Shown here in pieces: positions 34,952-43,332 of a stretch of 64,000 nucleotides of DNA. Source of the DNA: Bosea sp. 124 (GTDB taxonomy: Bacteria > Pseudomonadota > Alphaproteobacteria > Rhizobiales > Beijerinckiaceae); NCBI RefSeq assembly GCF_003046175.1, contig NZ_PZZM01000001.1, positions 4,481,001 to 4,545,000 of the forward strand, written 5' to 3'. The translations under genes were made by a program, and so were the position numbers. The notes below the pieces were generated by a model. The model was not told the origin of the DNA. It made no database searches and saw only the letters and a list, made by a program, of their open reading frames with translations. Each line of letters opens with the position of its first letter. Position 1 is the first letter of the stretch.

Positions 34952-35700
34952 GCCGCGGCCTCGTGCTCGGTGCCGAGATAGGCTTCGATCACGGCGGGGT
35001 TGGTGCGGATCTCCTGCGGCGTACCCTCGGCGAGGACACGGCCGTAGCTCAGCACGCGGATCGAGGGGGCGATCCGGAAGACGATGTCCATGTCGTGCTC
35101 GATGAAGACGACGGTGATCTTTTGGCGCTCCCAGAGTTCGCGGACCTTCTCGATGACGCGCCAGCGCTCCTCCGGACCCATTCCGGCCGTCGGCTCGTCG
35201 AGCAGCAGGACCTTGGGCTCCAGCACCAGCGCAAGCGCGATGTCGAGCAGCTTCTGGTCGCCATGCGACAGGTTCGAGGAGAGCGTGTCGCGCTTGGCGG
35301 TGAGCCCGACCATCTCGATGCAATGGGCCGCGTGGGAGCGGGTCGAGGCCAGCGGAAAGCGCGAGCCGAGCCGGCTCGAATGGCCGTGATGGGCCGAGAC
35401 CGCCGCCAGCATGGTCTCCTCGACGGTCAGCGACGGAAAGATGCTCGCGACCTGAAAGGCCCGGCCGATGCCGCGGCGCACGATCTCGCCGATTCCGAGA
35501 CCGACGATCGACTGGCCGTCGAGCCTGATATCGCCGCTGTCGGGACGAAAGGCGCCCGAGAGCAGGTTGAAGAAGGTGCTCTTGCCGGCGCCGTTGGGGC
35601 CGATGATCGCCGTCAGCGAGCCGGTGACGAAGGTCATGGTGACGTCGTCGGTGGCGCGCACGCCGCCGAAGGACTTCACCAGGTTCGTGATCTCAAGCAT
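34948..35700 (-). CDS. livG: Branched-chain-type ABC transporter ATPase LivG
   Basis: 250 residues. IIGPNGAGKSTFFNLLSGAFRPDSG, the classical LivG Walker A region, then GIGRAFQVASIFPSLTVEETM, LSHGDQKLLDIALAL (signature variant usual for LivG) and VLLLDEPTAGMGPEE. I chose the ATG at 35698-35700 because the protein begins MLEITNLVKSFGG like its relatives and GGGGAA lies 8 bp upstream; the earlier ATG at 35733 has no ribosome site. It overlaps the SDR stop by 8 bp and livF by 4 bp. Confidence 0.92.
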   Translation of the reverse strand: MLEITNLVKSFGGVRATDDVTMTFVTGSLTAIIGPNGAGKSTFFNLLSGAFRPDSGDIRLDGQSIVGLGIGEIVRRGIGRAFQVASIFPSLTVEETMLAAVSAHHGHSSRLGSRFPLASTRSHAAHCIEMVGLTAKRDTLSSNLSHGDQKLLDIALALVLEPKVLLLDEPTAGMGPEERWRVIEKVRELWERQKITVVFIEHDMDIVFRIAPSIRVLSYGRVLAEGTPQEIRTNPAVIEAYLGTEHEAAA

Positions 35701-36481
35701 GGGGGCCGTTCCCCGGATCTCGGAAGCCGCCATAGGTGTGCCAGGAGGTGCCGGCCATCCAGCCGCAATCGACGGGCACGTCGATGCCGGACAGGGCGGA
35801 GGCGTCCGGCGAGGCGACGAAGGCGACGACGCGGGCGATCTCGTCGGGCTCGACGAGGCGGCCCATCGGCACGCTGCCGACGAGGTTGCTGACGTCGCGC
35901 TCGCCCTTGTCGATCGCCTCCTGCAGCGCGGGCGTGCGGGTGAAGCCCGGAGACACGGAGTTGACGCGGATTCCGGCCGGGCCCCATTCGGCGGCGAGAC
36001 AGCGGGTGATCGAGATCACGGCTGCCTTCGCCGGCGCGTAGGCATGCAGCGCCATCGAGCGCGAGCCCGCGATCGAGGCGATGTTGACGATGCTGCCGCT
36101 GCGCCGGCCGAGCATCGCCGCGCCGAAGACGACGCAGCCGAGATAGGTACCGCGCTGGTCGATATGGACGACATGGTCCCAGACCGACATCGGCAGTTCG
36201 GTCGGCCGCAATGGCGGCTGCAGCACGCCGGCGCTGTTGACGACGATCCCGACCGGGCCGATTTCGGCCTCGATACGGGCGGCGACGGCCTTGAGGCCGG
36301 CTTCGTCGCCGACATCGCCGAATAGGGCGTGGCCGGCGATCTCGGCGGCGACGCTCTCGGCCCGCGCCATGTCGCGGTCGAGGACAACGACCTTGTGGCC
36401 GCGCTTCGCCAGCTCGCGGCAGCAGGCTGCGCCGATGCCGCTCGCTCCGCCGGTGACGACGGCGATCATCGCCTTGCTCAT
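35693..36481 (-). CDS. Short-chain dehydrogenase/reductase inserted in the transporter operon
   Basis: 262 residues, classical SDR. TGGASGIG (10-17) for NAD(P) binding, NSAG (82-85), catalytic Ser136, Tyr148 and Lys152 (YAPAK), and the C-terminal VDCGWMAGTSWHTYGG in the usual place of the VDGG motif. VLDRD at the end of beta-2 (Asp35) favours NAD+ over NADP+. It sits between livM (4-bp overlap) and livG (8-bp overlap), so it is made with the importer. Likely oxidises a hydroxyacyl or alicyclic alcohol intermediate of the same pathway; exact step unknown. Confidence 0.9.
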   Translation of the reverse strand: MSKAMIAVVTGGASGIGAACCRELAKRGHKVVVLDRDMARAESVAAEIAGHALFGDVGDEAGLKAVAARIEAEIGPVGIVVNSAGVLQPPLRPTELPMSVWDHVVHIDQRGTYLGCVVFGAAMLGRRSGSIVNIASIAGSRSMALHAYAPAKAAVISITRCLAAEWGPAGIRVNSVSPGFTRTPALQEAIDKGERDVSNLVGSVPMGRLVEPDEIARVVAFVASPDASALSGIDVPVDCGWMAGTSWHTYGGFRDPGNGPHA

Positions 36482-37506
36482 GTCGCAACCCTTTCCATCT
36501 TGTCCGAAGCCTGGATCGTGTTCGTGCCCGCGATCCTGTCGGAGTTTGCCTGGGCACGGGTCCGGCGCGCCTCGCGCCAGTCCATGACGAAGTCGAGCAG
36601 TCCCTTCCGCAGGCCGAGCGCGAAGAGCAGGATCACCGTTCCGAGAACGAGGCCGTGATGCTCCGCGACGCGGGTGACGAAGTCGTTGAGCAGGAGCAGC
36701 AGAACCGTGCCGACCATGGGGCCGAGGAAGGCCGCCGTGCCGCCGAGCATGACGATGAACACCGCCTCGCCCGACATCGTCCAGAAGGCGAATTCGGGAT
36801 AGGCCCCCGAGACGAACAGACTCATGATGACGCCGCCCAGACTGGCGAAGACGCCGGCCAGGACGAAGGCGGTCAGGCGCGTGCGGTAGACATCGATGCC
36901 GAGGAAGCCGGCGCGCGTCGGGTTGTCGCGCACCATGCGCAGCGTATAGCCGAAGGGCGAGGAGACGATGTGGCGCATCGCCAGCAGGCCCAGCACCAGC
37001 AGGGCAGCGCTGAACAGATAGAGCTGCTTCTGGTCGGCGAGGTTGATGCCGAGGAAGGACGGGCGCGGGATGCCGCCGCGCAAGCCCTGATCACCGCCGG
37101 TGACCGGCACCCAGGCGATGATCATGCTGTGGACCAGCATCTGGAACGCCAGCGTGACGAAGGCGAAGTAGATTTCCTTGAGCCTGACGCAGATCGCGCC
37201 GACCGCCAATGCGACGATCGCCGCGACGACGAGGGTTAGCAGGATCGCGAGCGGGATCGGCATCCCCGTCCGCTGCATGATGATGCCGAAGCTGTAGGCG
37301 CCCATCCCGAAGAACAGGCCATGGCCGAAGGAGACCATGCCGCCATAGCCGACCAGCAGGTTCAGCGAGGTCGCGAACAGGCCGAGCGCGGCACAGCGGA
37401 TCACGAAATCGACCAGGGCGCTGCTCGTCGTCAGCAGCGGCAGCGCGGCCAGGATCAGGAAGGCGACGAGGCCGAACAGGACGTCGCGGAGGGCAGGACG
37501 CTTCAT
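36478..37506 (-). CDS. livM: Branched-chain-type ABC transporter permease LivM
   Basis: 342 residues, inner-membrane permease with about eight to ten hydrophobic segments. Hallmark ATSLNLLVGYGGMVSFGHGLFFGMGAY (about residues 44-70) and the VRDNPTRAGFLGIDV cytoplasmic loop are standard LivM. One base separates it from livH and a 4-bp overlap joins it to the SDR gene. A positively charged C-terminal tail extends past the last membrane helix. Confidence 0.92.
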   Translation of the reverse strand: MKRPALRDVLFGLVAFLILAALPLLTTSSALVDFVIRCAALGLFATSLNLLVGYGGMVSFGHGLFFGMGAYSFGIIMQRTGMPIPLAILLTLVVAAIVALAVGAICVRLKEIYFAFVTLAFQMLVHSMIIAWVPVTGGDQGLRGGIPRPSFLGINLADQKQLYLFSAALLVLGLLAMRHIVSSPFGYTLRMVRDNPTRAGFLGIDVYRTRLTAFVLAGVFASLGGVIMSLFVSGAYPEFAFWTMSGEAVFIVMLGGTAAFLGPMVGTVLLLLLNDFVTRVAEHHGLVLGTVILLFALGLRKGLLDFVMDWREARRTRAQANSDRIAGTNTIQASDKMERVAT

Positions 37507-37507
37507 C

Positions 37508-38410
37508 TCAGGCAGCCTCGCGTCCGAACAGGCCCGACGGCTTGACGATCAGCACGATCGCCATGGCGAGGTACATCAAGGCCTCCGTGAAGAGCGGGAA
37601 GCCGAGCGCACCGAAGGTCCGGATCAGGCCGATCAGCACTGCCCCGACCAGCGCGCCGAGGATCGAGCCCATGCCGCCGATCACGGTGACGATGAAGCTC
37701 TCGATCAGGATCGAGAAGCCCATTCCGGGGGTCAGCGACCGCACCGGGGCGGCGAGTCCGCCCGCCAGCCCCGCCAGCAGGCAGCCGAGCGCGAAGACGC
37801 CGGTGAAGAGCAGGCCGGTGTTGATGCCGAGGACCGAGACCATCGCCGGGTTGTGGGCCGCTGCGCGGATCGTCTTGCCGAAGCGCGTCCGGGAGATGGC
37901 GAGGCCGAGGATGACCGCGATCACCAGCGCCGCTGCGATCAGGAAGAGATAGAAGGGCGGCACCACCCCGCCCATGATGAAGAGCGGCGGCACCCGGAAG
38001 GCGTCCGGCATGCCCATCGACTTGAATTCCGGGCCCCAGACGATGCGGACGAGGTCGTCGAGGATCAGCACGAGCGCGTAACAGACCAGAAGCTGCATCA
38101 GGACGTTGCCGCCATAGATGCGCTGCATGAAGAAGCGCTCGACGACGACGCCGAACAGGCAGGCGCCGACGGCGGCGCCGAGCAGCGCCAGCGTGTAGCT
38201 GCCGGTCGCCTGGAATACGGTCATCGCGAGATAGGCGCCGATCATGTAGAAGGCGCCATGCGTGAAGTTGACGATCTTCATCACGCCGAAGATGAGCGTA
38301 AGCCCGACCGCGACGAGGAACAGCAGCATTCCGATGATGAAGCCGCTGGTCGCCTGCGTGACCATGCAGGAGGTCGAGGACAGGCATTCCGTCAGGGCGT
38401 TGAGATCCAT
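37508..38410 (-). CDS. livH: Branched-chain-type ABC transporter permease LivH
   Basis: 300 residues from the ATG at 38408-38410; an adjacent GTG at 38411-38413 could add one residue. The N-terminus has an unusual cysteine-containing stretch (LNALTECLSSTSCMV), then LIFGVMKIVNFTHGAFYMIGAYLA, the LivH hallmark, and IRAAAHNPAMVSVLGINTGLLF. The C-terminal KPSGLFGREAA is typical. It follows the binding-protein gene by 99 bp, a gap that holds a strong hairpin. Confidence 0.92.
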   Translation of the reverse strand: MDLNALTECLSSTSCMVTQATSGFIIGMLLFLVAVGLTLIFGVMKIVNFTHGAFYMIGAYLAMTVFQATGSYTLALLGAAVGACLFGVVVERFFMQRIYGGNVLMQLLVCYALVLILDDLVRIVWGPEFKSMGMPDAFRVPPLFIMGGVVPPFYLFLIAAALVIAVILGLAISRTRFGKTIRAAAHNPAMVSVLGINTGLLFTGVFALGCLLAGLAGGLAAPVRSLTPGMGFSILIESFIVTVIGGMGSILGALVGAVLIGLIRTFGALGFPLFTEALMYLAMAIVLIVKPSGLFGREAA

Positions 38411-38436
38411 CACGCGCTCGTCAACAGAGGGGCGGT

Positions 38437-38460
38437 CAGGCCGCGCAGGAACGCGGCCTG
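38437..38460 (-). terminator. 9-bp GC hairpin between binding-protein and livH genes
   Basis: CAGGCCGCG (38437-38445) pairs exactly with CGCGGCCTG (38452-38460) around a 6-nt loop. No T-run. Same position, relative to the binding-protein gene, as the hairpins at 8595 and 59609; it probably lets most transcripts end after the binding protein or protects their 3' ends. Confidence 0.55.
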
Positions 38461-38509
38461 TCTGGTCTGGAAGGCGCAGCCGGCAGCTGTCGCCGCCGGA
38501 GGCGAGGCT

Positions 38510-39769
38510 TCAGGCGAAGCCCTTGTCCTTCTTCCACTCGGCTTCGAGTTCGAGGATGCGCTGCCACGGAACGCTCTTCATCTCCGGAACATAGGGCTCC
38601 TTGGGGATGGTCGTGCCCCAGCCGACGGCATAGCCGATGATGGTCTGGTCCTCGGCGCGCATCGTCACGGTGCCGTCGGCGCCGAGCGGCGAGGCGATCG
38701 TCAGGCCGCGCAGGGCGTCGGCCATCTTCTTGCCATCGGCCGAATTGGCCTTCTTCGCAGCCTCTGCCAGGAAGTTGACGACGAGGCCGTTCTGCCAGGC
38801 CCAGTTCGTCGGATACTCACCGTATTTGGCGCGATAGGCGTCGCCCCAGGCCGCGTTCTGCGGCGTCGCGGGGAAGGTCTTGATGTAGCGGTTGCCCGAA
38901 TGGATGCCGGCCGGCAGGTTCTTAACGACCGTCAGCGCCGTGTAGTCGGCCATGTTGACGGCGTAGAACTGCATCTGCGTGAACAGGGCGTAGATCGCGG
39001 CCTGGTCGATGAAGGAGGTCAGGTCGCCGCCCCAGAGGCAGGAGTAGAGCGCCTGCGGCTTGGCCTGCAGAAGCTTGGTGATCGATTCGGTATAATCGGG
39101 CTGGAAGATCTTCGGCCAGGCTTCGCTGATCACCTCGACCTTCGGGGCGAAGCGCTTCAGATACATCACGAATTCGCCAGTCGTGTCGCGCCCGTAGGCA
39201 TAATCCGGCGAGCAGGTCGCCCAGCGCGTCAGGTTCTTCGCGGTGGCGATCTCGGCTGCGTAGCTGCCCCCGACGACCGAATCGTGAATACCCTGGCGGG
39301 CGCAGCGGAAGGCGTTCGGCAGCCTGAGCTTGGGATCGGCGGTGAGGGAGGAGGTCTCGGAATTGGTGTGGATGCAGAGGATGCCGAGATCGCGTGCGAC
39401 CTCATGCACGGCGAAGGCGCCGGTCGAGGCCTCGGCGTCGATCAGCATCTCGCAGCCGTCGGAGTTGACCAGCTCGCGGGCGACGCGGGCGGCCTCCTGC
39501 GGCTGGCCCTTGGTGTCGCGGATGACCAGTTCGATCGGCCGGCCGGCGAGGCCGCCAGCGGCGTTGACCTTCTCGACCTCCATCTGGGCGGCGTTGCGCG
39601 ACGAGGTGCCGAGCTGCGCGACGCGCCCCGACAGGATCGTCGGGAAGCCGACCTTGACGACCTTGGCCTGTGCACCGGCGACCCACGGCATCGAAACCGT
39701 GCCGGCGGCGACCGCACCCGCGGCGAGGAAACCGCGCCGATTCATCGCGGTCAATGATGGCTTGCTCAT
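38510..39769 (-). CDS. Periplasmic substrate-binding protein, Liv type, with twin-arginine-like signal
   Basis: 419 residues, Peripla_BP_6 family. The signal contains NRRGFLAAGAVAAGTVSM (about residues 10-27), a twin-arginine-like motif, which would mean export of a folded protein; an ordinary Sec signal is still possible. The mature chain starts VVKVGFPTILSGRVAQLGTSSRNAA, with the lobe motifs DTKGQPQEAARVARELV, SPDYAYGRDTTGEF and NWAWQNGLVVNFLAEAA. It is divergent from the acyl-CoA ligase gene, with candidate operator 2 in between. It should bring the regulon substrate to LivHMGF. Confidence 0.9.
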   Translation of the reverse strand: MSKPSLTAMNRRGFLAAGAVAAGTVSMPWVAGAQAKVVKVGFPTILSGRVAQLGTSSRNAAQMEVEKVNAAGGLAGRPIELVIRDTKGQPQEAARVARELVNSDGCEMLIDAEASTGAFAVHEVARDLGILCIHTNSETSSLTADPKLRLPNAFRCARQGIHDSVVGGSYAAEIATAKNLTRWATCSPDYAYGRDTTGEFVMYLKRFAPKVEVISEAWPKIFQPDYTESITKLLQAKPQALYSCLWGGDLTSFIDQAAIYALFTQMQFYAVNMADYTALTVVKNLPAGIHSGNRYIKTFPATPQNAAWGDAYRAKYGEYPTNWAWQNGLVVNFLAEAAKKANSADGKKMADALRGLTIASPLGADGTVTMRAEDQTIIGYAVGWGTTIPKEPYVPEMKSVPWQRILELEAEWKKDKGFA

Positions 39770-39900
39770 GATGCTCTCCCTGCTTCCGCCCTGGCCCTTC
39801 CCGTCGTTGCGCGGTGGGCATGGTTTATCGGGCGCGGCTCTCGCTGCCGGCCCTGTTGCGAGCGATAGTCGTGACGACGGGTGGTGACGTCAAGAGAAAA

Positions 39901-39923
39901 ATGAATTACGAGTCATAAACCAG
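39901..39923. promoter_or_regulatory. Candidate TetR operator 2, related to the site at 32751
   Basis: The left half ATGAATTACGA and centre match operator 1 closely (18 of 23 positions identical); the right half (GTCATAA then ACCAG) is weaker. It lies in the 223-bp space between the binding-protein gene (minus, start 39769) and the ligase gene (plus, start 39993), 70 bp before the latter. One bound repressor dimer could govern both directions. Confidence 0.65.
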
Positions 39924-39992
39924 AAAATGACATGACCGGCCGCTGCGAGGGGCTGGCGCCAGGGTGGAAGTCGGGGCAGGCGGCGGACGGGA

Positions 39993-41483
39993 ATGATCAA
40001 TCTTTCGAGCTTCATCGGGTTTCATGCCGGCCGTACGCCCGAGCGCCTGGCGATCGTCTTCAACGAGACCCGCATCAGCTACGCCACGCTGGCGCGCCGC
40101 GTCGCGATCACGGCCGGCTGGCTGACGGAGCGCGGCATCGGGCCCGGTGACGTCGTGGCGGTGCTGATGAAGAACAGCGCTGCCTTCGTCGAGATCGCCA
40201 TCGCGGTCGGGCATGTCGGGGCGGTGTTCCTGCCGATCAATTTCAGGCTCTCGGCCGACGAGGTGCGCTACATCGTCGAGGATGCGGGCGCGAAGCTCCT
40301 GATCGCGGATGAGGAACTCGCGGGCGGCGCTGCGCTGGCAGGGACGGTGCTGCTGCTCGACGCCGCCGCGCAGGCCGACAGCACGCGGGCGGGGCCGTCC
40401 GCCACGCCTGCGCCGCGCGTGGTGCGCAAGCCCAGCGACCTGTTCCGGCTGATGTACACCTCCGGCACCACCGACCGGCCGAAGGGGGTGATGCACAGCT
40501 ACGAGAATTTCTACTGGAAGTGCAGCGACCACATCCTCGCGCTTGGGCTCGGTGCCGAAAACCGCCTGCTCGTCACCGGCCCGCTCTACCATGTCGGCGC
40601 CTTCGACCTGCCGGGTCTGGCGGTGCTCTGGATGGGCGGCATGCTCTGCATCATCCGCGACTTCTCCGCGGAGGCCGCGCTCGCCGCGATCGCCCGCGAA
40701 CAACTGGACAGTGCCTGGCTCGCTCCCGTGATGACGAGCGCCATGCTGGCCGCAGCCCCGGCGAGCGGGCTCGAACTGAGCAGCCTGCGCTGGGTCATCG
40801 GTGGTGGAGAGCGGACGCCGGAGGCGCGCATCCGCAGCTTCACGGCGAGCTTCCCGAACGCGCGCTATATCGACGCCTATGGCCTGACCGAGACCTGCAG
40901 TGGCGACACATTGATGGAGGCCGGGCGCGAGATCGAGAAGATCGGCTCCGTCGGGCGGGCGCTGGCGCATGTCGAGATCGCGATCCGCGACGAGCAGGGC
41001 CGGGCGCTGCCGGCGGGCGAGACCGGCGAGATCTGCCTGCGCGGCCCCAAGATCACCCGCGGCTACTGGAACGACCCGGCCAAGACAGAGGCCGCCTTCC
41101 ATGGCGACTGGTTCCGCAGCGGCGATATGGGCTATCTCGACAGCGACGGTTTTCTCTTCCTGACCGACCGGCTCAAGGACATGATCATCTCCGGCGGCGA
41201 GAACATCGCTTCGTCCGAGGTCGAGCGCGTGATCTTTGAACTGCCGCAGGTGCGGGAAGTCGCGGTCATCGGCGCGCCCGACGAGCGCTGGGGCGAGAAG
41301 CCCGTGGCCTTCGTCGTGCTGGAGCCGGGCGCCGAATTGTCGCTGGAGACGCTGACCCGCCATTGCCGGGCGAAGCTCGCCGCCTTCAAAGCCCCGCGCG
41401 ACATCGTTGTTCGGGAAAGCCTGCCGCGAAACCCGTCCGGCAAGATCCTGAAAAGGCTTCTCCGCGACGAATTTCGGTCTTAG
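39993..41483 (+). CDS. AMP-forming acyl-CoA synthetase (ligase)
   Basis: 496 residues, ANL superfamily; activates a free carboxylic acid with ATP and CoA. Motifs: P-loop YTSGTTDRPKGV (about 149-160), AYGLTETCSGD (A5-type), GDWFRSGDMGYLDSDGFLFLTDRLKDMI, and the A10 lysine in PRNPSGKILKRLLRDEF. The size and GGGER segment are like fatty-acid/aryl-CoA ligases of degradation clusters. It is the first gene of the plus-strand unit ending in tetR. It makes the CoA ester used by the acyl-CoA dehydrogenase and hydratase encoded on the other strand; acid specificity cannot be read. Confidence 0.9.
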   Translation: MINLSSFIGFHAGRTPERLAIVFNETRISYATLARRVAITAGWLTERGIGPGDVVAVLMKNSAAFVEIAIAVGHVGAVFLPINFRLSADEVRYIVEDAGAKLLIADEELAGGAALAGTVLLLDAAAQADSTRAGPSATPAPRVVRKPSDLFRLMYTSGTTDRPKGVMHSYENFYWKCSDHILALGLGAENRLLVTGPLYHVGAFDLPGLAVLWMGGMLCIIRDFSAEAALAAIAREQLDSAWLAPVMTSAMLAAAPASGLELSSLRWVIGGGERTPEARIRSFTASFPNARYIDAYGLTETCSGDTLMEAGREIEKIGSVGRALAHVEIAIRDEQGRALPAGETGEICLRGPKITRGYWNDPAKTEAAFHGDWFRSGDMGYLDSDGFLFLTDRLKDMIISGGENIASSEVERVIFELPQVREVAVIGAPDERWGEKPVAFVVLEPGAELSLETLTRHCRAKLAAFKAPRDIVVRESLPRNPSGKILKRLLRDEFRS

Positions 41484-41519
41484 TTCAAGCAGTACACCGA
41501 CAGCGAGCCCGCAACACGC

Positions 41520-42176
41520 ATGGCCACCAGCATCTCCAAGGCAGCGACCGCCAACCGCCCGGCGAAACTGACGCGCAGCGAGAAGAACGACGACGTCAAA
41601 CGTCGCCTGTTCGAGGCTGCCGCCAAGATGGTCGGCCGCCATGGCTATGCCGATGCGTCGGTCGCGCGGATCACCGACGCCGCCGGGGTGGCGCAAGGCA
41701 CCTTCTACAACCATTTCGAGAACCGGCAGGAGCTGCTCGACCAGCTCCTGCCGGTCATTGGCCAGCAGATGGTCGCCTTCATCCGGATGCGGATCGACAA
41801 GGCGGATTCGGAGTTCGGCAAGGAGGTGACGCGGTTTCGCGCCTTCTTCGACTTCCTCAAGGAGACGCCGGAATTCCTGCGCATCCTGAACGAAGCCGAG
41901 GTCTTCGCCTCGGCAGGATACCAGCGCCATCTCGACAACATCTCGACGGCCTATGTCCGGCTGCTCAAGCAGGCGCGCGGGCCGGGGCGCGTCGGCGATT
42001 ACAGCGACGAGGAGCTCGAGGTCATCGTGCATGTGCTGATGGGCGCGCGCGGCTATCTCAGCCGCCGCTACGCCTATGGCGAGGACGGGCTGCAGGCGGT
42101 GCCGGAGCATGTCTTCTCGGCCTATGAGAAGCTGATCTCGGCGGGCCTCTTCGACAAGGCGAAGCCCGGCGGGTGA
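41520..42176 (+). CDS. TetR-family transcriptional regulator of the 25.6-42.2 kb regulon
   Basis: 218 residues. The N-terminal HTH includes RLFEAAAKMVGRHGYADASV, ITDAAGVAQGTFYNHFENRQELL (about residues 29-75), strongly TetR-like; the C-terminal helices hold a ligand pocket. It lies 36 bp after the ligase gene and is likely cotranscribed, so it would be autorepressed through operator 2. The two palindromes at 32751 and 39901 are its best targets. The inducer may be the CoA ester made by the ligase, as in FadR/PaaR-type regulators, which is inference. Confidence 0.88.
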   Translation: MATSISKAATANRPAKLTRSEKNDDVKRRLFEAAAKMVGRHGYADASVARITDAAGVAQGTFYNHFENRQELLDQLLPVIGQQMVAFIRMRIDKADSEFGKEVTRFRAFFDFLKETPEFLRILNEAEVFASAGYQRHLDNISTAYVRLLKQARGPGRVGDYSDEELEVIVHVLMGARGYLSRRYAYGEDGLQAVPEHVFSAYEKLISAGLFDKAKPGG

Positions 42177-42340
42177 CCGGCCGGCGGCGGGGCGTGAGGG
42201 CGCTCGACGCGCCAGCGCTCGACGCATCAAATCTGACCTCACATGATGCGGTGTCTTGTCGACGGTGTCGAGGTCTTGTGTGCGTCTACGGGGACCAAGC
42301 GCGAAACCTCGGCGAATTCGAGCCCTGACGTTTCCGATCG

Positions 42341-43141
42341 TCAGCCTTCGACGCGACGAACCCGATCGTCCGGCCGGGTTGAGGCCTCGGAGGCACCGGT
42401 GTCGGTTGCCGTGTTGGCTGCGGTTGCCGATGGCGCGCCGCTCAACCGCACCATTTTAAGGACGAGCTCGGCGGCCGAGCCCTGGAGAGCTGTCACGAGC
42501 GAGCACGTCGTCATACCGGCCGCAATGCCGGCCGCCGCCCGCGACGCCGAAGCGGCGCTGACCCATGCGAGATCGTGCGCGGCAAGCCGGGCCGCGTCGT
42601 AGGCTGCGGCCCAGGCCGACGCCCAGCAGTCATCCGATGCCTTGATCCAGCCCGCCCCGTCCACGCGCGATGCTTCCGCATTGGCTTCGTGACTGACCTT
42701 GGCCAGCACGGCTCTCATCTCGAACGCCTGAGCGATCTCCGATACTTGCGGCAATTCGTAGAGCAGACGTGCCTGTTCGCGCATGCCCGCAAGATTGAGC
42801 CATGCCGGAGCATAGGTTCGCACAAGCCAATCCGCGGCCATGAGCGCGCGCTGCTCCTGGATAAGAGCATTGGCGCTTGTGCGGACAATTTTTGGATACA
42901 GGGAATGGAGGATGTCACGCTCCTCCTTCGGCAACCCTTCGTTCCAGGCCAGCAAAAAGGTGCGGATCACCGGGCAGACGCATTTCGATGGATCTGACCA
43001 TGGCTCAATTCGGTTCGCCGCGAATGGTTCGAGCCCACGAATGTTGTCCTGGGCATTGCCTCGCACGGTGCTGCTCTTCGCCCTGGCAATCCTTCGAGCC
43101 CGCTCCACTGTCGACGTTTCATCGCCCATAAGCATGCGCAT
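42341..43141 (-). CDS. Conserved protein of unknown function
   Basis: 266 residues, start supported by GAGAGGG about 7 bp upstream of the ATG at 43139-43141. I do not recognise a named family. The centre has a pattern reminiscent of uncharacterised proteins in actinobacteria and proteobacteria: CVCPVIRTFLLAWNEGL (about 53-69), then MAADWLVRTYAPAWLNLAG (about 102-120). After that comes an Ala-rich helical half with repeated Trp and Ala (WASAWAAAYDAARLAAHDLAWVSAASASRAAAG). No signal peptide or clear membrane segment. Less biased codons and lower GC than the catabolic genes suggest a different history. It converges with tetR and shares direction with the two-component genes, 191 bp away. Confidence 0.65.
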   Translation of the reverse strand: MRMLMGDETSTVERARRIARAKSSTVRGNAQDNIRGLEPFAANRIEPWSDPSKCVCPVIRTFLLAWNEGLPKEERDILHSLYPKIVRTSANALIQEQRALMAADWLVRTYAPAWLNLAGMREQARLLYELPQVSEIAQAFEMRAVLAKVSHEANAEASRVDGAGWIKASDDCWASAWAAAYDAARLAAHDLAWVSAASASRAAAGIAAGMTTCSLVTALQGSAAELVLKMVRLSGAPSATAANTATDTGASEASTRPDDRVRRVEG

Positions 43142-43332
43142 CGAATTCCCTCTCGTTGGAGGGGGTGTCTGAGCGCTGTATCTTGCGCCTTGCTTACATC
43201 TGCCGCGCGGCGCGGCCCGGGCATTTCGCGCAAGCGACAGGCATTTGTTGCTCTCCCTGGAACCGTCTTGTCGCCCTGTGGACAGAGAGCCGCATCGTCA
43301 CGCGGGGGCACGCAACGATCCCTGCCTGTGCC

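Noticed and set aside
42199..42230. Short direct repeat GCGCTCGACGC after tetR
   Set aside because: Only two copies in GC-rich sequence with no regulatory context; likely chance.
39906..42242. Long open frame antisense to the ligase and tetR genes
   Set aside because: Mirror translation across two real genes, with no start context or family features.
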